From: Azovibrio restrictus DSM 23866
GTDB taxonomy: Bacteria; Pseudomonadota; Gammaproteobacteria; Burkholderiales; Rhodocyclaceae
DNA: 64,000 bases
Direction of reading: 5' to 3'
NCBI RefSeq assembly: GCF_000429665.1
Contig: NZ_AUCH01000017.1
Span: 66,625-130,624 of the forward strand
Numbering within the stretch: the stretch's first letter is position 1; every line of letters begins with the position of its first letter. The notes below the pieces were generated by a model that was not told the origin of the DNA, did no database searches, and saw only the letters and a list, made by a program, of their open reading frames with translations. This document shows, one piece after another, positions 9,356 to 17,936 of the stretch. Both the position numbers and the translations under genes were made by a program.

Positions 9356-10324
9356 TCAGTCGGCCCCGACCACGCAGTTGCGCCCCCTGGCTTTGGCGGC
9401 GTAGGTGGCCGCATCGGCCCGGCGGATGAAATCCCGGGGGCTTTCCCCGGGCTGATACTGGCTGACGCCGATGCTGATGGTGCAGCGGATGGTCTCCCCC
9501 TGTTCCGGCACCACCTCCTGGGCCGCGAATTCCCGGCGCAGCCGTTCCGCCAGAACCAGGGCTTCGGTGCCGGTGGTATGGGGCAGGAGCAGCACGAATT
9601 CCTCTCCCCCGTAACGGAAGGCCAGGTCGCTGCGGCGTTGATTGTTCCCTATGGTCCGGGCCAGGGCCTGCAGCACCCGGTCCCCTTCCAGGTGGCCGTG
9701 GGTATCGTTGATGCGCTTGAAGTGATCGGCATCCAGGACCAGCAGGGACAGGGGGCAGGGATGGCGCCGGGCCCGCTCCACCTCCTGGAGCAGGCATTCC
9801 TGCAGGTGGCGGGAGTTGTAGAGGCCGGTAAGGGCGTCGGTACGGCTCAGTTGCCGGTAACGTTCCTCGCTTTCCTTCAGGGCGGCCTCGGCCCGGTGCC
9901 GGGCGGTGATGTCCTGCAGGGTTTCGATGGCGCCGATGATCTGGCCTGCTTCGTCCCTCAGGGCGGCGGCGGTGAAGAACAGCCAGCGGCCACCGGGGCC
10001 CAGGTGGGGGAAATGGTCTTCGGCCTCGAAGGCGCCGGCAATGATGCCGGAGCGGCGGAACTTGCCGCCGTAGAACTGATCCACGGCGCTTTCCATGGCG
10101 CCATCCACGATCAGGTCGGCCATGATGGGCCGCGGCTCCGGGTAGAAGGGGCGCCATTGCTCCCGGGTGCCGAGCATCTGCCCGGCCTCCACCCCGGTGA
10201 GGATGGCGCAGGCCCGGTTCCAGTGGGTGACCCGGTGCCCGGCATCGATGACCAGGGTGGCGACCGGATTGCCCTCGATGATCTGCGTCAGTCCCAGGGG
10301 GCCGAAAGGGGTGTCGGGGTTCAT
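9356..10324 (-). CDS. PAS-GGDEF diguanylate cyclase
   Basis: This 322-residue protein has an N-terminal PAS-like sensor region (about residues 10-130, ending in the ETLQDITARHRAE linker typical of a PAS C-terminal cap) and a C-terminal GGDEF domain. The active site is intact as GGEEF (239-243), and an inhibitory I-site RxxD lies five residues before it (R230-D233). It should make c-di-GMP from GTP and be product-inhibited. No membrane segment is visible, so it is probably cytoplasmic. The gene is convergent with mtnP, with 19 bases between them. Confidence 0.9.
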   Translation of the reverse strand: MNPDTPFGPLGLTQIIEGNPVATLVIDAGHRVTHWNRACAILTGVEAGQMLGTREQWRPFYPEPRPIMADLIVDGAMESAVDQFYGGKFRRSGIIAGAFEAEDHFPHLGPGGRWLFFTAAALRDEAGQIIGAIETLQDITARHRAEAALKESEERYRQLSRTDALTGLYNSRHLQECLLQEVERARRHPCPLSLLVLDADHFKRINDTHGHLEGDRVLQALARTIGNNQRRSDLAFRYGGEEFVLLLPHTTGTEALVLAERLRREFAAQEVVPEQGETIRCTISIGVSQYQPGESPRDFIRRADAATYAAKARGRNCVVGAD

Positions 10325-10428
10325 GGCTGTTCCGCCCGCAGGCTTGTGCTTATGCCAGCTAGACTACTACTAATTGCCTATTTGGCAAGTAGCTGGCAAG
10401 TGCAGCCCCGGCCCCGGGGGTGGCGGGC

Positions 10429-12990
10429 TCAGATCTGCAGTTCGTCCAGCAGGTCGCTTTCCAGCTTCATGCGGGTGCTGCTCTTATCCAGCTCCGGGCC
10501 GGCGATCAGGAAGGTGTCCTCCACCCGTTCCCCCAGGGTGGCAATGCGGGCCGCCTTGAGGGCGATGCCGTGCTGGGCCAGGATGCGGGCCACGTGGAAC
10601 AGCAGGCCGGGCCGGTCCGCCGCCACCAGGGAGAGGATCTGCTGGGCTTCCCGTTCGTCGGGGCGGATGTGCACTTCCGGGGTGATGGGGAAATGGCGCA
10701 CCTGCCGGGACAGGCGGCCGGAGGAGGGGGCTTCGGCGGGGAGACCGCACTCCAGGTGGCGGGTCAGTTCGGCTTCGATCACCGGGATCATGTCCCGGTC
10801 GCTGGCATTGTCGGCCACGTCCAGGAGGATGAAGCTGTCCAGGGCGTAGCCGTGCCGGGTGGTGTGGATCTTGGCGTCGGCGATGCTGTAGCCGGCCTTG
10901 GCGAAGAAACCCACCAGGCGCAGGAAAAGATCGGGCTGGTCCTCGGTATAGACCATCACCTGCAGACCGCCGCCAGGGTGCAGCCGGGCCTTGACCACGG
11001 GTTTGTCGATCTGGGTGCGGTAATGCAGGGCCCGGGTGTGCCAGGCGATTTCCTCGGCCGTGTGGCGCAGGAAATAGACCGTGTCCAGCTGCTTCCAGAG
11101 CCGCTCGTGCACCGTGTCCGACAGGGCGAAGTAGCGCAACAGGCGCAGGGCCTCGGCCTGGCGCTCCTGGATCACCCCCTGGGGTCCCGGGGCGTCTCCG
11201 GCCTCCAGGTAGCGCAGGGAGAGCCGGTACAGGTCCTCCAGCAGCTTGGCCTTCCAGTTGTTCCAGACCTTGGGGCTGGTGCCGCGGATGTCCGCCACCG
11301 TGAGCAGGTAGAGGGCGGTCAGGTGGCGCTGGTCCTTCATGCGGGCGGCGAAGGCGGCCACCACCTCGGGATCGGTCAGGTCCTCCTTCTGGGCCACCTG
11401 AGACATCTGCAGATGCTGGCCCACCAGCCAGACGATCAGCTCCTGGTCTTCTCCCTCCACCCCGTGGGTCTCGCAGAATTCCCGGGCGTCTTCCATCCCC
11501 AAAAGGGAGTGGTCGCCTCCCCGGCCCTTGGCGATGTCGTGGAAGAGGGCGGCCACGTAGAGCACCCAGGGCCGGGCAAAGGCGTTGTGCAGGCGGCTGC
11601 AGTAGGGGTATTCGTGGGCGAACTCCTCCAGGGCGAAGCGGCGCAGGTTGCGCATCACCATGAGGATGTGCTGGTCCACCGTATAGACGTGGAACAGGTC
11701 ATGCTGCATCTGGCCGACGATCTTGCCGAAGGCGGGCAGGTAGCGCCCCAGGATGCCGTACTGGTTCATGCGCCGGAATTCGTGCACCACCCCCTGTTCG
11801 CTCTGGAACAGGCTGAGGAACAGACGCCGATGGGCCGGGTCCTTGCGGAAGGCGGGGGTGATCAGGTCCCGGCTGCGCCACAGAGCACGCAGGGTGCGGG
11901 CCGTCATGCCGCGCAGTTCCGGGTGCTGCTGCAGCAGCCAGAAGCTTTCCAGCAGGGCCGAGGGGGTGGCCTCGAAAACCTGTTCGTGCACCACGTCGAG
12001 AAAATCGCCAACGACCTGGAAGCGCTCGTTCAGGGGGCAGGGTGGGGCGGCCTCCACCGGCATCAGGTCGGCGGCGATGTTCTGCAGCAGGATGGTGTTG
12101 AGCTGGGTGACCAGCTTGGCGTTCTTGTAGTAGGCCTGCATCAGCTCTTCCGAAGCCCGCTTGGCGGCCGTGGGCGTCACATCCATGGCCTGGGCCAGGG
12201 CGGTCTGATGGTCGAACAGCAGCCGGTCCTCGCGCCGGCCCGTGAGCAGGTGCAGGTGGATGCGCAGGTGCTGCAGGTGGCGTTCGCACTTTTGCAGCTG
12301 GATGTGTTCCCCCTGGGTGATCAGCTGGCGCAGCTTCAGGTCCCGCCAGCTGGTGCCGTAGCCGCTGGCCTGGGCAATCCAGAGGATGTTCTGCAGGTCC
12401 CGCAGCCCCCCCGGGCTTTCCTTGCAGTTGGGCTCCAGGCTGTAGGGGGTTTCCTGGTAGCGCAGGTGGCGTTCTTCCTGCTCCAGGCGCTTGGCCTTGA
12501 AGAAGGCCTGGGGATTGAGCCCCGCCTTGAGGGACTGGGCAAAGCCCGTGTACAGGTCCGGGCTGCCCGTGAGCAGGCGGTTTTCCAGGAGGGCGGTCTG
12601 CACGGTGATGTCGCCGGCCGCCTCCCGCAGGCAGTCGGGCACGGTGCGCACGCTGTGGCCCACTTCCAGGCCGATGTCCCAGAACAGGCCCACCAGTTGC
12701 TCCAGGCGGACGGTCAGGGCCGCATCGGGCTCCCCGGGCAGGAGGATCAGCAGGTCCACGTCCGAGCCCGGATAGAGCTCGCCGCGACCATATCCCCCCA
12801 CGGCCACCAGGGCCAGTTCCGGGGGGAAGGCCAGGCTGTGCCAGAGTTCTGCCAGCACCCCATCCACCAGGCCGGCGTGCCGGGTCAGGTAGGCTGGGGC
12901 GTCGTGTTCTTCCAGGTAGCGGGCGGCCAGCGCCTTGCGGCCGGCCTTGAGATTTTCCCGCAGGGTCTTTACCGGCACGCTGGTCGTCAT
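10429..12990 (-). CDS. glnD: PII uridylyltransferase / uridylyl-removing enzyme GlnD
   Basis: GlnD senses glutamine and adds or removes UMP on PII proteins, controlling nitrogen metabolism. The nucleotidyltransferase motif GGYGRGELYPGSDVD is at residues 65-79. An HD domain with FHDIAKGRGGDH (around residue 485) provides the uridylyl-removing activity, and two ACT domains occupy the C-terminal ~200 residues. The ATG at 12990 gives 853 residues, the family's normal size; the open frame runs further upstream, but that part overlaps map antisense-frame sequence and has no GlnD similarity. The map stop lies five bases upstream, so map and glnD are co-transcribed. Confidence 0.95.
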   Translation of the reverse strand: MTTSVPVKTLRENLKAGRKALAARYLEEHDAPAYLTRHAGLVDGVLAELWHSLAFPPELALVAVGGYGRGELYPGSDVDLLILLPGEPDAALTVRLEQLVGLFWDIGLEVGHSVRTVPDCLREAAGDITVQTALLENRLLTGSPDLYTGFAQSLKAGLNPQAFFKAKRLEQEERHLRYQETPYSLEPNCKESPGGLRDLQNILWIAQASGYGTSWRDLKLRQLITQGEHIQLQKCERHLQHLRIHLHLLTGRREDRLLFDHQTALAQAMDVTPTAAKRASEELMQAYYKNAKLVTQLNTILLQNIAADLMPVEAAPPCPLNERFQVVGDFLDVVHEQVFEATPSALLESFWLLQQHPELRGMTARTLRALWRSRDLITPAFRKDPAHRRLFLSLFQSEQGVVHEFRRMNQYGILGRYLPAFGKIVGQMQHDLFHVYTVDQHILMVMRNLRRFALEEFAHEYPYCSRLHNAFARPWVLYVAALFHDIAKGRGGDHSLLGMEDAREFCETHGVEGEDQELIVWLVGQHLQMSQVAQKEDLTDPEVVAAFAARMKDQRHLTALYLLTVADIRGTSPKVWNNWKAKLLEDLYRLSLRYLEAGDAPGPQGVIQERQAEALRLLRYFALSDTVHERLWKQLDTVYFLRHTAEEIAWHTRALHYRTQIDKPVVKARLHPGGGLQVMVYTEDQPDLFLRLVGFFAKAGYSIADAKIHTTRHGYALDSFILLDVADNASDRDMIPVIEAELTRHLECGLPAEAPSSGRLSRQVRHFPITPEVHIRPDEREAQQILSLVAADRPGLLFHVARILAQHGIALKAARIATLGERVEDTFLIAGPELDKSSTRMKLESDLLDELQI

Positions 12991-12995
12991 GGGCG

Positions 12996-13790
12996 TCAGG
13001 GCAGGGGGGCGTGGGGACAGGCGGCGGACAGGGTGAGCACCTCGAAGCCGGTCTCGGTGACCAGGATGGTGTGTTCCCATTGGGCCGACAGGCTGCGGTC
13101 CTTGGTGACGATGGTCCAGCCGTCGGGCAGTTCCCGGATGGCGGCCTTGCCGGCGTTGATCATGGGTTCGATGGTGAAGATCATGCCCGGCTCCAGCAGG
13201 GGGCCGGTGCCGGCCTTGCCGTAATGCAGCACCTGGGGGTCCTCGTGGAACTTGCGGCCGATGCCATGACCACAGAACTCCCGCACCACCGAGTAGCCGT
13301 TTTTCTCCGCATGCTTCTGGATCACCGCGCCGATGTCCCCCAGGAAGCCGCCGGGCCGCACCGCCTGGATGCCCAGCCACAGGCATTCGAAGGTCACGTC
13401 GCAGAGGCGACGGGCCTGGATCGAGGGTTCGCCGACGCAGAACATGCGGCTGGTATCCCCGTGGAAACCGTCCTTGATGACGGTGATGTCCAGGTTCACG
13501 ATGTCCCCGTTCTTCAGGGGCCGGTCGTTGGGTAGCCCGTGGCAGACCTGGTGGTTGATGGAGGTGCAGATGGAATTGGGGTAGGGCTTGTAGCCCGGGG
13601 GGGCATAGTTGAGGGGGGCGGGAACACAGCCCTGTTCCTGGACCATGTAGTCATGACAGAGCCGGTCCAGCGCCTCGGTGGTGACGCCGGCCTTGACCAG
13701 GGGAGTGATGTAATCCAGGACTTCGGAGGCCAGCCGGCCCGCGACGCGCATTTTCTCGATTTCTTCGGGCGTCTTGATATGAATGGTCAT
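12996..13790 (-). CDS. map: Type I methionine aminopeptidase
   Basis: Map removes the initiator methionine from nascent proteins. The start at 13790 (MTIHIKTPEEIEKM) gives 264 residues, the normal type I length, while further upstream frame lacks family features. Conserved metal-site regions are visible: LDITVIKDGFHGDTSRMF with two ligand Asp residues, CGHGIGRKFHEDP with the ligand His, and MIFTIEPMINAG with the ligand Glu. It is divergent from rpsB, a very common bacterial arrangement, and is followed directly by glnD. Confidence 0.95.
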   Translation of the reverse strand: MTIHIKTPEEIEKMRVAGRLASEVLDYITPLVKAGVTTEALDRLCHDYMVQEQGCVPAPLNYAPPGYKPYPNSICTSINHQVCHGLPNDRPLKNGDIVNLDITVIKDGFHGDTSRMFCVGEPSIQARRLCDVTFECLWLGIQAVRPGGFLGDIGAVIQKHAEKNGYSVVREFCGHGIGRKFHEDPQVLHYGKAGTGPLLEPGMIFTIEPMINAGKAAIRELPDGWTIVTKDRSLSAQWEHTILVTETGFEVLTLSAACPHAPLP

Positions 13791-13938
13791 GAAGGCTTCT
13801 TCTGTTCGGCAAGGGGTGAAGGATAAGGGAAGGCCCGGGATTGGGCAATTTGGCCCGTTCCGAAGTTCCCGGGCGGGCCGGCCGGGCCCTGGAGCGGCCC
13901 CGCCGGCCCGGGGCAATGGCTGCAGATGCATGATCCCT

Positions 13939-13968
13939 TTGTCTTGCGGGGGGCTGGGCTGCTATAAT
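13939..13968 (+). promoter_or_regulatory. Sigma-70 promoter of rpsB
   Basis: A perfect -10 box TATAAT (13963-13968), preceded by an extended TGC, lies 18 bases after TTGTCT (13939-13944), a 4/6 match to TTGACA. It is placed about 140 bases before rpsB, giving a leader from about 13975. It is the only good promoter seen in the map-rpsB gap and probably drives the first part of the long operon. Confidence 0.75.
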
Positions 13969-13974
13969 CGACGG

Positions 13975-14115
13975 GTTTTCGCCGATGGTGGCTGAAAACC
14001 TGGGCAAAGGTGTTTTGCCCGGAAATCCTCACATCCGCCGGTTAAGGGTGTTGCGAACCGGATGTTCGCGACGTTGGCGGCGGGTGGCGGTACAACCCTT
14101 AATGGAGTTTTTGCA
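13975..14115 (+). promoter_or_regulatory. Structured rpsB 5' leader, candidate S2 autoregulation element
   Basis: About 140 untranslated bases can fold into several stems. GGTTTTC (13974-13980) pairs with GAAAACC (13994-14000). GGGCAAA (14002-14008) pairs with TTTGCCC (14014-14020). GCGAAC (14053-14058) pairs with GTTCGC (14064-14069). A long-range stem joins TTAAGGGT (14042-14049) to ACCCTTAA (14095-14102) and ends just before the GGAG ribosome-binding site (14104-14107). In Gammaproteobacteria the rpsB leader is bound by ribosomal protein S2 to repress rpsB-tsf; a comparable role here is inferred from position and folding. Confidence 0.55.
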
Positions 14116-14865
14116 ATGTCTGTAACCATGCGTCAAATGCTGGAAGCTGGTGTTCACTTCGGTCACCAGACCCGTTTCTGGAACCCCAAGATGGCTTCCT
14201 ACATCTTCGGTGCCCGCAACAAGATTCACATCGTCAACCTGGAAAAGACCCTGGCCAAGTACAACGAGGCCATGGAGTTCGTGAAGAAGCTGTCTTCCAA
14301 CCGCGGCACCATCCTGTTCGTGTCCACCAAGCGTCAGGCCCGCGAAATCATCGCTGAAGAAGCCCGTCGCGCCGGTGCTCCCTATGTGGACCAGCGCTGG
14401 CTGGGTGGCATGCTGACCAACTTCAAGACCGTGAAGCTCTCCATCAAGCGTCTGAAGGACATGGAAGCCGCCGTGGAAGCCGGTGAGCTGGAGCGCATGC
14501 CCAAGAAGGAAGCCCTGGATTTCTCCCGTGAGCTGGAAAAGCTGCAGAAGTCCATCGGCGGCATCAAGGACATGAACGGCCTGCCCGACGCCATCTTCGT
14601 GGTGGACGTGGGTTACCACAAGATTGCCGTGACCGAAGCCAGCAAGCTGGGCATTCCCGTCATCGGCGTGGTCGATACCAACCACTCTCCCGCCGGCGTG
14701 GATTACGTGATCCCCGGTAACGACGACTCTTCCCGTGCCATCCGCCTGTACGCCCGTGGCGTCGCCGATGCCATCCTGGAAGGCCGCAGCCAGGTGATCC
14801 AGGAGATCGTGGCTGCCGGTGGCGACGAGGAATTCGTCGAGGTCGAAGAAGAGTCCGCCGAGTAA
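14116..14865 (+). CDS. rpsB: 30S ribosomal protein S2
   Basis: Ribosomal protein S2 of the small subunit, 249 residues, opening MSVTMRQMLEAGVHFGHQ with the conserved HFGHQTRFWNPKM region. The ATG at 14116 has a GGAG ribosome-binding site at 14104-14107; an in-frame extension to 14062 lies in the structured leader and is not part of the protein. Codon use is biased toward a few preferred codons, as expected for a highly expressed gene. It heads the operon that continues with tsf. Confidence 0.97.
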   Translation: MSVTMRQMLEAGVHFGHQTRFWNPKMASYIFGARNKIHIVNLEKTLAKYNEAMEFVKKLSSNRGTILFVSTKRQAREIIAEEARRAGAPYVDQRWLGGMLTNFKTVKLSIKRLKDMEAAVEAGELERMPKKEALDFSRELEKLQKSIGGIKDMNGLPDAIFVVDVGYHKIAVTEASKLGIPVIGVVDTNHSPAGVDYVIPGNDDSSRAIRLYARGVADAILEGRSQVIQEIVAAGGDEEFVEVEEESAE

Positions 14866-14874
14866 TCTGTCTGT

Positions 14875-14919
14875 AATGGCGAAGCGGGACGCAAGTCTTT
14901 AAGCTTCGCCATTTCTTTA
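14875..14919 (+). terminator. Terminator-like hairpin between rpsB and tsf (attenuator)
   Basis: AATGGCGAAGC (14875-14885) and GCTTCGCCATT (14903-14913) form a perfect 11-base-pair stem with a 17-base loop, followed by TCTTTA rather than a pure T run. It lies between co-transcribed rpsB and tsf, so it more likely reduces read-through or marks an RNA-processing site than ends the operon. Confidence 0.55.
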
Positions 14920-14946
14920 TATTCGTTCCCTATTCCGGAGTACAAC

Positions 14947-15843
14947 ATGGCGGAAATCACCGCAAGCATGGTCAAGGAACTGCGCGAGAAGACCGACGCG
15001 CCCATGATGGAATGCAAGAAGGCCCTGGCTGAAGCCGGTGGCGACATGGCCAAGGCCGAAGAAATCCTGCGCGTCAAGCTGGGCAACAAGGCCAGCAAGG
15101 CCGCCACCCGCGTCACCGCCGAAGGCGTCGTGGGCATCCACATTTCCGCTGACGCCAAGCTGGGCGCCATCCTGGAAGTGAACTGCGAAACCGACTTCGT
15201 GGCCAAGAACGACGATTTCCTGGGCCTGGTGAAGAACTGCGCCGAGCTGGTGGCCACCAAGGCCCCCGCCGACGTGGAAGCCCTGTCCGCTCTGCCCCTG
15301 GGCGACGGCACCGTGGAATCCACCCGTGCCGCCCTGGTCGGCAAGATCGGTGAAAACATGTCCCTGCGCCGCTTCGTCCGCGTCGAGGCCAAGGGTCAGC
15401 TGGTGTCCTACATCCACGGCGGCGCCAAGATCGGCGTGCTGCTGGACCTGGTGGGTGGCGACGAGCAGCTGGGCAAGGACCTGGCCATGCACATCGCGGC
15501 CAACAAGCCCAAGTCCCTGGATGCATCCGGTGTGGATGCCGCCCTGATCGACGCCGAGCGCCGCATCGCCATCGAGAAGGCCAAGGAATCCGGCAAGCCC
15601 GAGGCCATGCTGGAAAAGATCGCCGAAGGCACCGTGCAGAAGTTCCTCAAGGAAGTCACCCTGCTGGGCCAGGTGTTCGTCAAGGCCGAAGATGGCAAGG
15701 AAACCGTGGAACAGCTGCTGAAGCGCAAGGGTGCCTCCATTGCCGGCTTCACCCTGTACGTGGTGGGCGAGGGCATCGAGAAGAAGGTTACCGACTTCGC
15801 CGCCGAAGTGGCCGCCCAGGCTGCCGCCGCTGCCCAGAAGTAA
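14947..15843 (+). CDS. tsf: Elongation factor Ts
   Basis: EF-Ts exchanges GDP for GTP on EF-Tu during translation. The 298-residue protein has the N-terminal UBA-like segment with REKTDAPMMECKKAL (about residues 13-27) and the EVNCETDFVAKND signature (about 77-89), both hallmarks of the family. The length is slightly above that of E. coli EF-Ts. A GGAG site precedes the ATG. It follows rpsB and precedes pyrH by 19 bases. Confidence 0.97.
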   Translation: MAEITASMVKELREKTDAPMMECKKALAEAGGDMAKAEEILRVKLGNKASKAATRVTAEGVVGIHISADAKLGAILEVNCETDFVAKNDDFLGLVKNCAELVATKAPADVEALSALPLGDGTVESTRAALVGKIGENMSLRRFVRVEAKGQLVSYIHGGAKIGVLLDLVGGDEQLGKDLAMHIAANKPKSLDASGVDAALIDAERRIAIEKAKESGKPEAMLEKIAEGTVQKFLKEVTLLGQVFVKAEDGKETVEQLLKRKGASIAGFTLYVVGEGIEKKVTDFAAEVAAQAAAAAQK

Positions 15844-15862
15844 TTCCGTCAGGAGCCCAACG

Positions 15863-16579
15863 ATGACCACCCCCAAGTACAAGCGCATCCTCTTGAAACT
15901 TTCCGGCGAGGCCCTGATGGGCGGGGATGCCTATGGCATCAATCCCCAGACCATCGGCGAGATCGTCGGCGAGGTGAAGGCGGTGGCCGACCTGGGGGTG
16001 GAAATCGGTGTGGTGATCGGCGGCGGCAACATCTTCCGGGGCATGGCGGGTACCGCCACCGGGATGGATCGCGCCACCGCCGACTACATGGGCATGCTGG
16101 CCACGGTGATGAATGCCATGGCCCTGTCCGACGCCATGCGCCAGGCCGGCCTGAACGGCCGGGTGCAGTCGGCGCTGAATATCGAACAGGTGGTGGAGCC
16201 CTATATCCGCGGCAAGGCCATCCGTTATCTGGAAGAAGGCAAGATCGTGATCTTCGGTGCTGGTACCGGCAACCCCTTCTTCACCACCGATACCGCTGCC
16301 GCCCTGCGCGGCTCCGAGATCGGGGCCGAGATCGTGCTCAAGGCCACCAAGGTGGACGGCATCTACACGGCGGATCCCAAGAAGGATCCCACCGCCACCC
16401 GCTACGAGCAGATCAGCTTCAATGAAGCCATCGCCAACAATCTGGCGGTGATGGATGCGACAGCCTTCGCCCTGTGCCGGGACCAGAAGCTGCCCATCAA
16501 CGTTTTTTCCATTTTCAAGCCGGGTGCCCTGAAACGCGTGGTCTGCGGCGAGAGCGAAGGCACCCTGGTGTATTGCTAA
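15863..16579 (+). CDS. pyrH: UMP kinase
   Basis: PyrH phosphorylates UMP to UDP in pyrimidine nucleotide synthesis. The ATG at 15863 follows an AGGAG site (15851-15855) and yields 238 residues, the usual length. The N-terminal KRILLKLSGEALMG and the glycine-rich VVIGGGNIFRG are typical of the amino-acid-kinase fold UMP kinases. The in-frame extension upstream overlaps the end of tsf and has no family similarity. It sits between tsf and frr in the conserved order. Confidence 0.96.
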   Translation: MTTPKYKRILLKLSGEALMGGDAYGINPQTIGEIVGEVKAVADLGVEIGVVIGGGNIFRGMAGTATGMDRATADYMGMLATVMNAMALSDAMRQAGLNGRVQSALNIEQVVEPYIRGKAIRYLEEGKIVIFGAGTGNPFFTTDTAAALRGSEIGAEIVLKATKVDGIYTADPKKDPTATRYEQISFNEAIANNLAVMDATAFALCRDQKLPINVFSIFKPGALKRVVCGESEGTLVYC

Positions 16580-16590
16580 CGAGGTCAGTC

Positions 16591-17148
16591 ATGATTGCCG
16601 AACTCAAGAAAACCACCGAAGGCAAGATGCAGAAGTCCATCGAGGCCCTGAAGAACGATCTGGCCAAGGTGCGCACCGGTCGTGCCCATACCGGCATCCT
16701 GGACCATGTGCAGGTGGAGTATTACGGCTCCATGATGCCCATCAACCAGGTGGCCAACGTGACCCTGATCGACGCCCGTACCATCGGCGTCCAGGTCTGG
16801 GAAAAGCCCATGGCCGCCAAGGTGGAGAAGGCCATCCGTGAATCCGACCTGGGCCTCAATCCTTCCGCCCAGGGCGAAGTGATCCGCGTCCCCATGCCGC
16901 CCCTGACCGAGGAGCGCCGCCGGGACCTGGCCAAGGTGGTGAAGGGCGAGGGCGAGAACGCCAAGGTGGCGATCCGCAACCTGCGCCGGGATGCCAACAG
17001 CACCCTCAAGGACGGGGTCAAGAACAAGGACATCTCCGAGGACGACGAGCGTCGCGCCCAGGAAGACATCCAGAAGCTGACCGACAAGTATGTGGCCGAA
17101 GTAGACAAGATGCTCGCTCAAAAAGAGAGCGAACTGATGGCCGTCTGA
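16591..17148 (+). CDS. frr: Ribosome recycling factor
   Basis: Frr releases ribosomes from mRNA after termination, together with EF-G. The ATG at 16591 gives 185 residues, exactly the usual size; upstream in-frame sequence belongs to the pyrH region. Recognisable are KVRTGRAHTGILD near the N terminus and the conserved VRVPMPPLTEERR-like stretch in the middle. It lies 11 bases after pyrH and 20 before uppS. Confidence 0.96.
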   Translation: MIAELKKTTEGKMQKSIEALKNDLAKVRTGRAHTGILDHVQVEYYGSMMPINQVANVTLIDARTIGVQVWEKPMAAKVEKAIRESDLGLNPSAQGEVIRVPMPPLTEERRRDLAKVVKGEGENAKVAIRNLRRDANSTLKDGVKNKDISEDDERRAQEDIQKLTDKYVAEVDKMLAQKESELMAV

Positions 17149-17168
17149 GGCCACAGGGCAAGGACTGA

Positions 17169-17936
17169 GTGGCTTTCTTCAAGAGCGCAACCCGGGAAGT
17201 CCCGGACACCCGTCCGGTTCCCCGGCACGTGGCCATCATCATGGATGGCAATGGCCGCTGGGCCAAGAAGCGTTTCCTGCCCCGGGTCGCCGGGCACGTC
17301 AAGGGCGTGGAATCCGTACGCGAGATCGTGCGGGCCTGCATCGAGCAGGGGGTCGAATACCTGACCCTGTTCGCCTTCAGTTCCGAGAACTGGCGCCGTC
17401 CGGCCGAAGAGGTGAGCCTGCTCATGCAGCTGTTCGTCACGGCTCTGCAGCAGGAAGTGGAAAAGCTCAACCGCAACGGCGTGCGCCTGCGGGTGATCGG
17501 GGATCTGTCCCGCTTCGACACCCGGCTCCAGGAGCTGATCCGCAATGCCGAGGCCGCCACGGCCGGCAACACCCGCCTGCATCTGACCATCGCCGCCAAC
17601 TACGGGGGCCGCTGGGACATCCTCCAGGCCGTGAACCGGCTGGCGGCCGTAGCGCCCGACAAGGCGGGCAGCTGGACGGAAGCGGATCTGGAACCCTATC
17701 TCTCCACCCATTTCGCGCCGGAGCCGGACCTGTTCATCCGTACCGGCGGTGAAGAGCGGATCAGCAATTTCCTGCTCTGGCAGCTGGCTTACGCGGAGCT
17801 GCATTTCACCGAAACCCTCTGGCCTGAATTCGACGCCGAAGCCCTGGCGGCCGCCATTGCCTCCTACCAGCGCCGGGAGCGCCGCTTCGGCCGCACCAGT
17901 GAGCAACTGACCGCCCAGGAACCGGGAGCCCGGTAA
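17169..17936 (+). CDS. uppS: Undecaprenyl diphosphate synthase
   Basis: UppS condenses isopentenyl diphosphate units into the C55 lipid carrier for peptidoglycan and O-antigen. The conserved HVAIIMDGNGRWAKKR contains the catalytic Asp (D26), and the C-terminal RTGGEERISNFLLWQ signature is intact. The start is GTG at 17169 with a modest ribosome-binding site; length is 255 residues. Its stop overlaps the cdsA start by one base (TAATG). Dxr, the first committed step of the isoprenoid supply, is two genes on. Confidence 0.95.
   Translation: MAFFKSATREVPDTRPVPRHVAIIMDGNGRWAKKRFLPRVAGHVKGVESVREIVRACIEQGVEYLTLFAFSSENWRRPAEEVSLLMQLFVTALQQEVEKLNRNGVRLRVIGDLSRFDTRLQELIRNAEAATAGNTRLHLTIAANYGGRWDILQAVNRLAAVAPDKAGSWTEADLEPYLSTHFAPEPDLFIRTGGEERISNFLLWQLAYAELHFTETLWPEFDAEALAAAIASYQRRERRFGRTSEQLTAQEPGAR

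Noticed and set aside
10374..10388. Short inverted repeat TTGCC-N5-GGCAA between the GGDEF gene and glnD
   Set aside because: Only five base pairs and no T run; too weak to call a terminator or operator.
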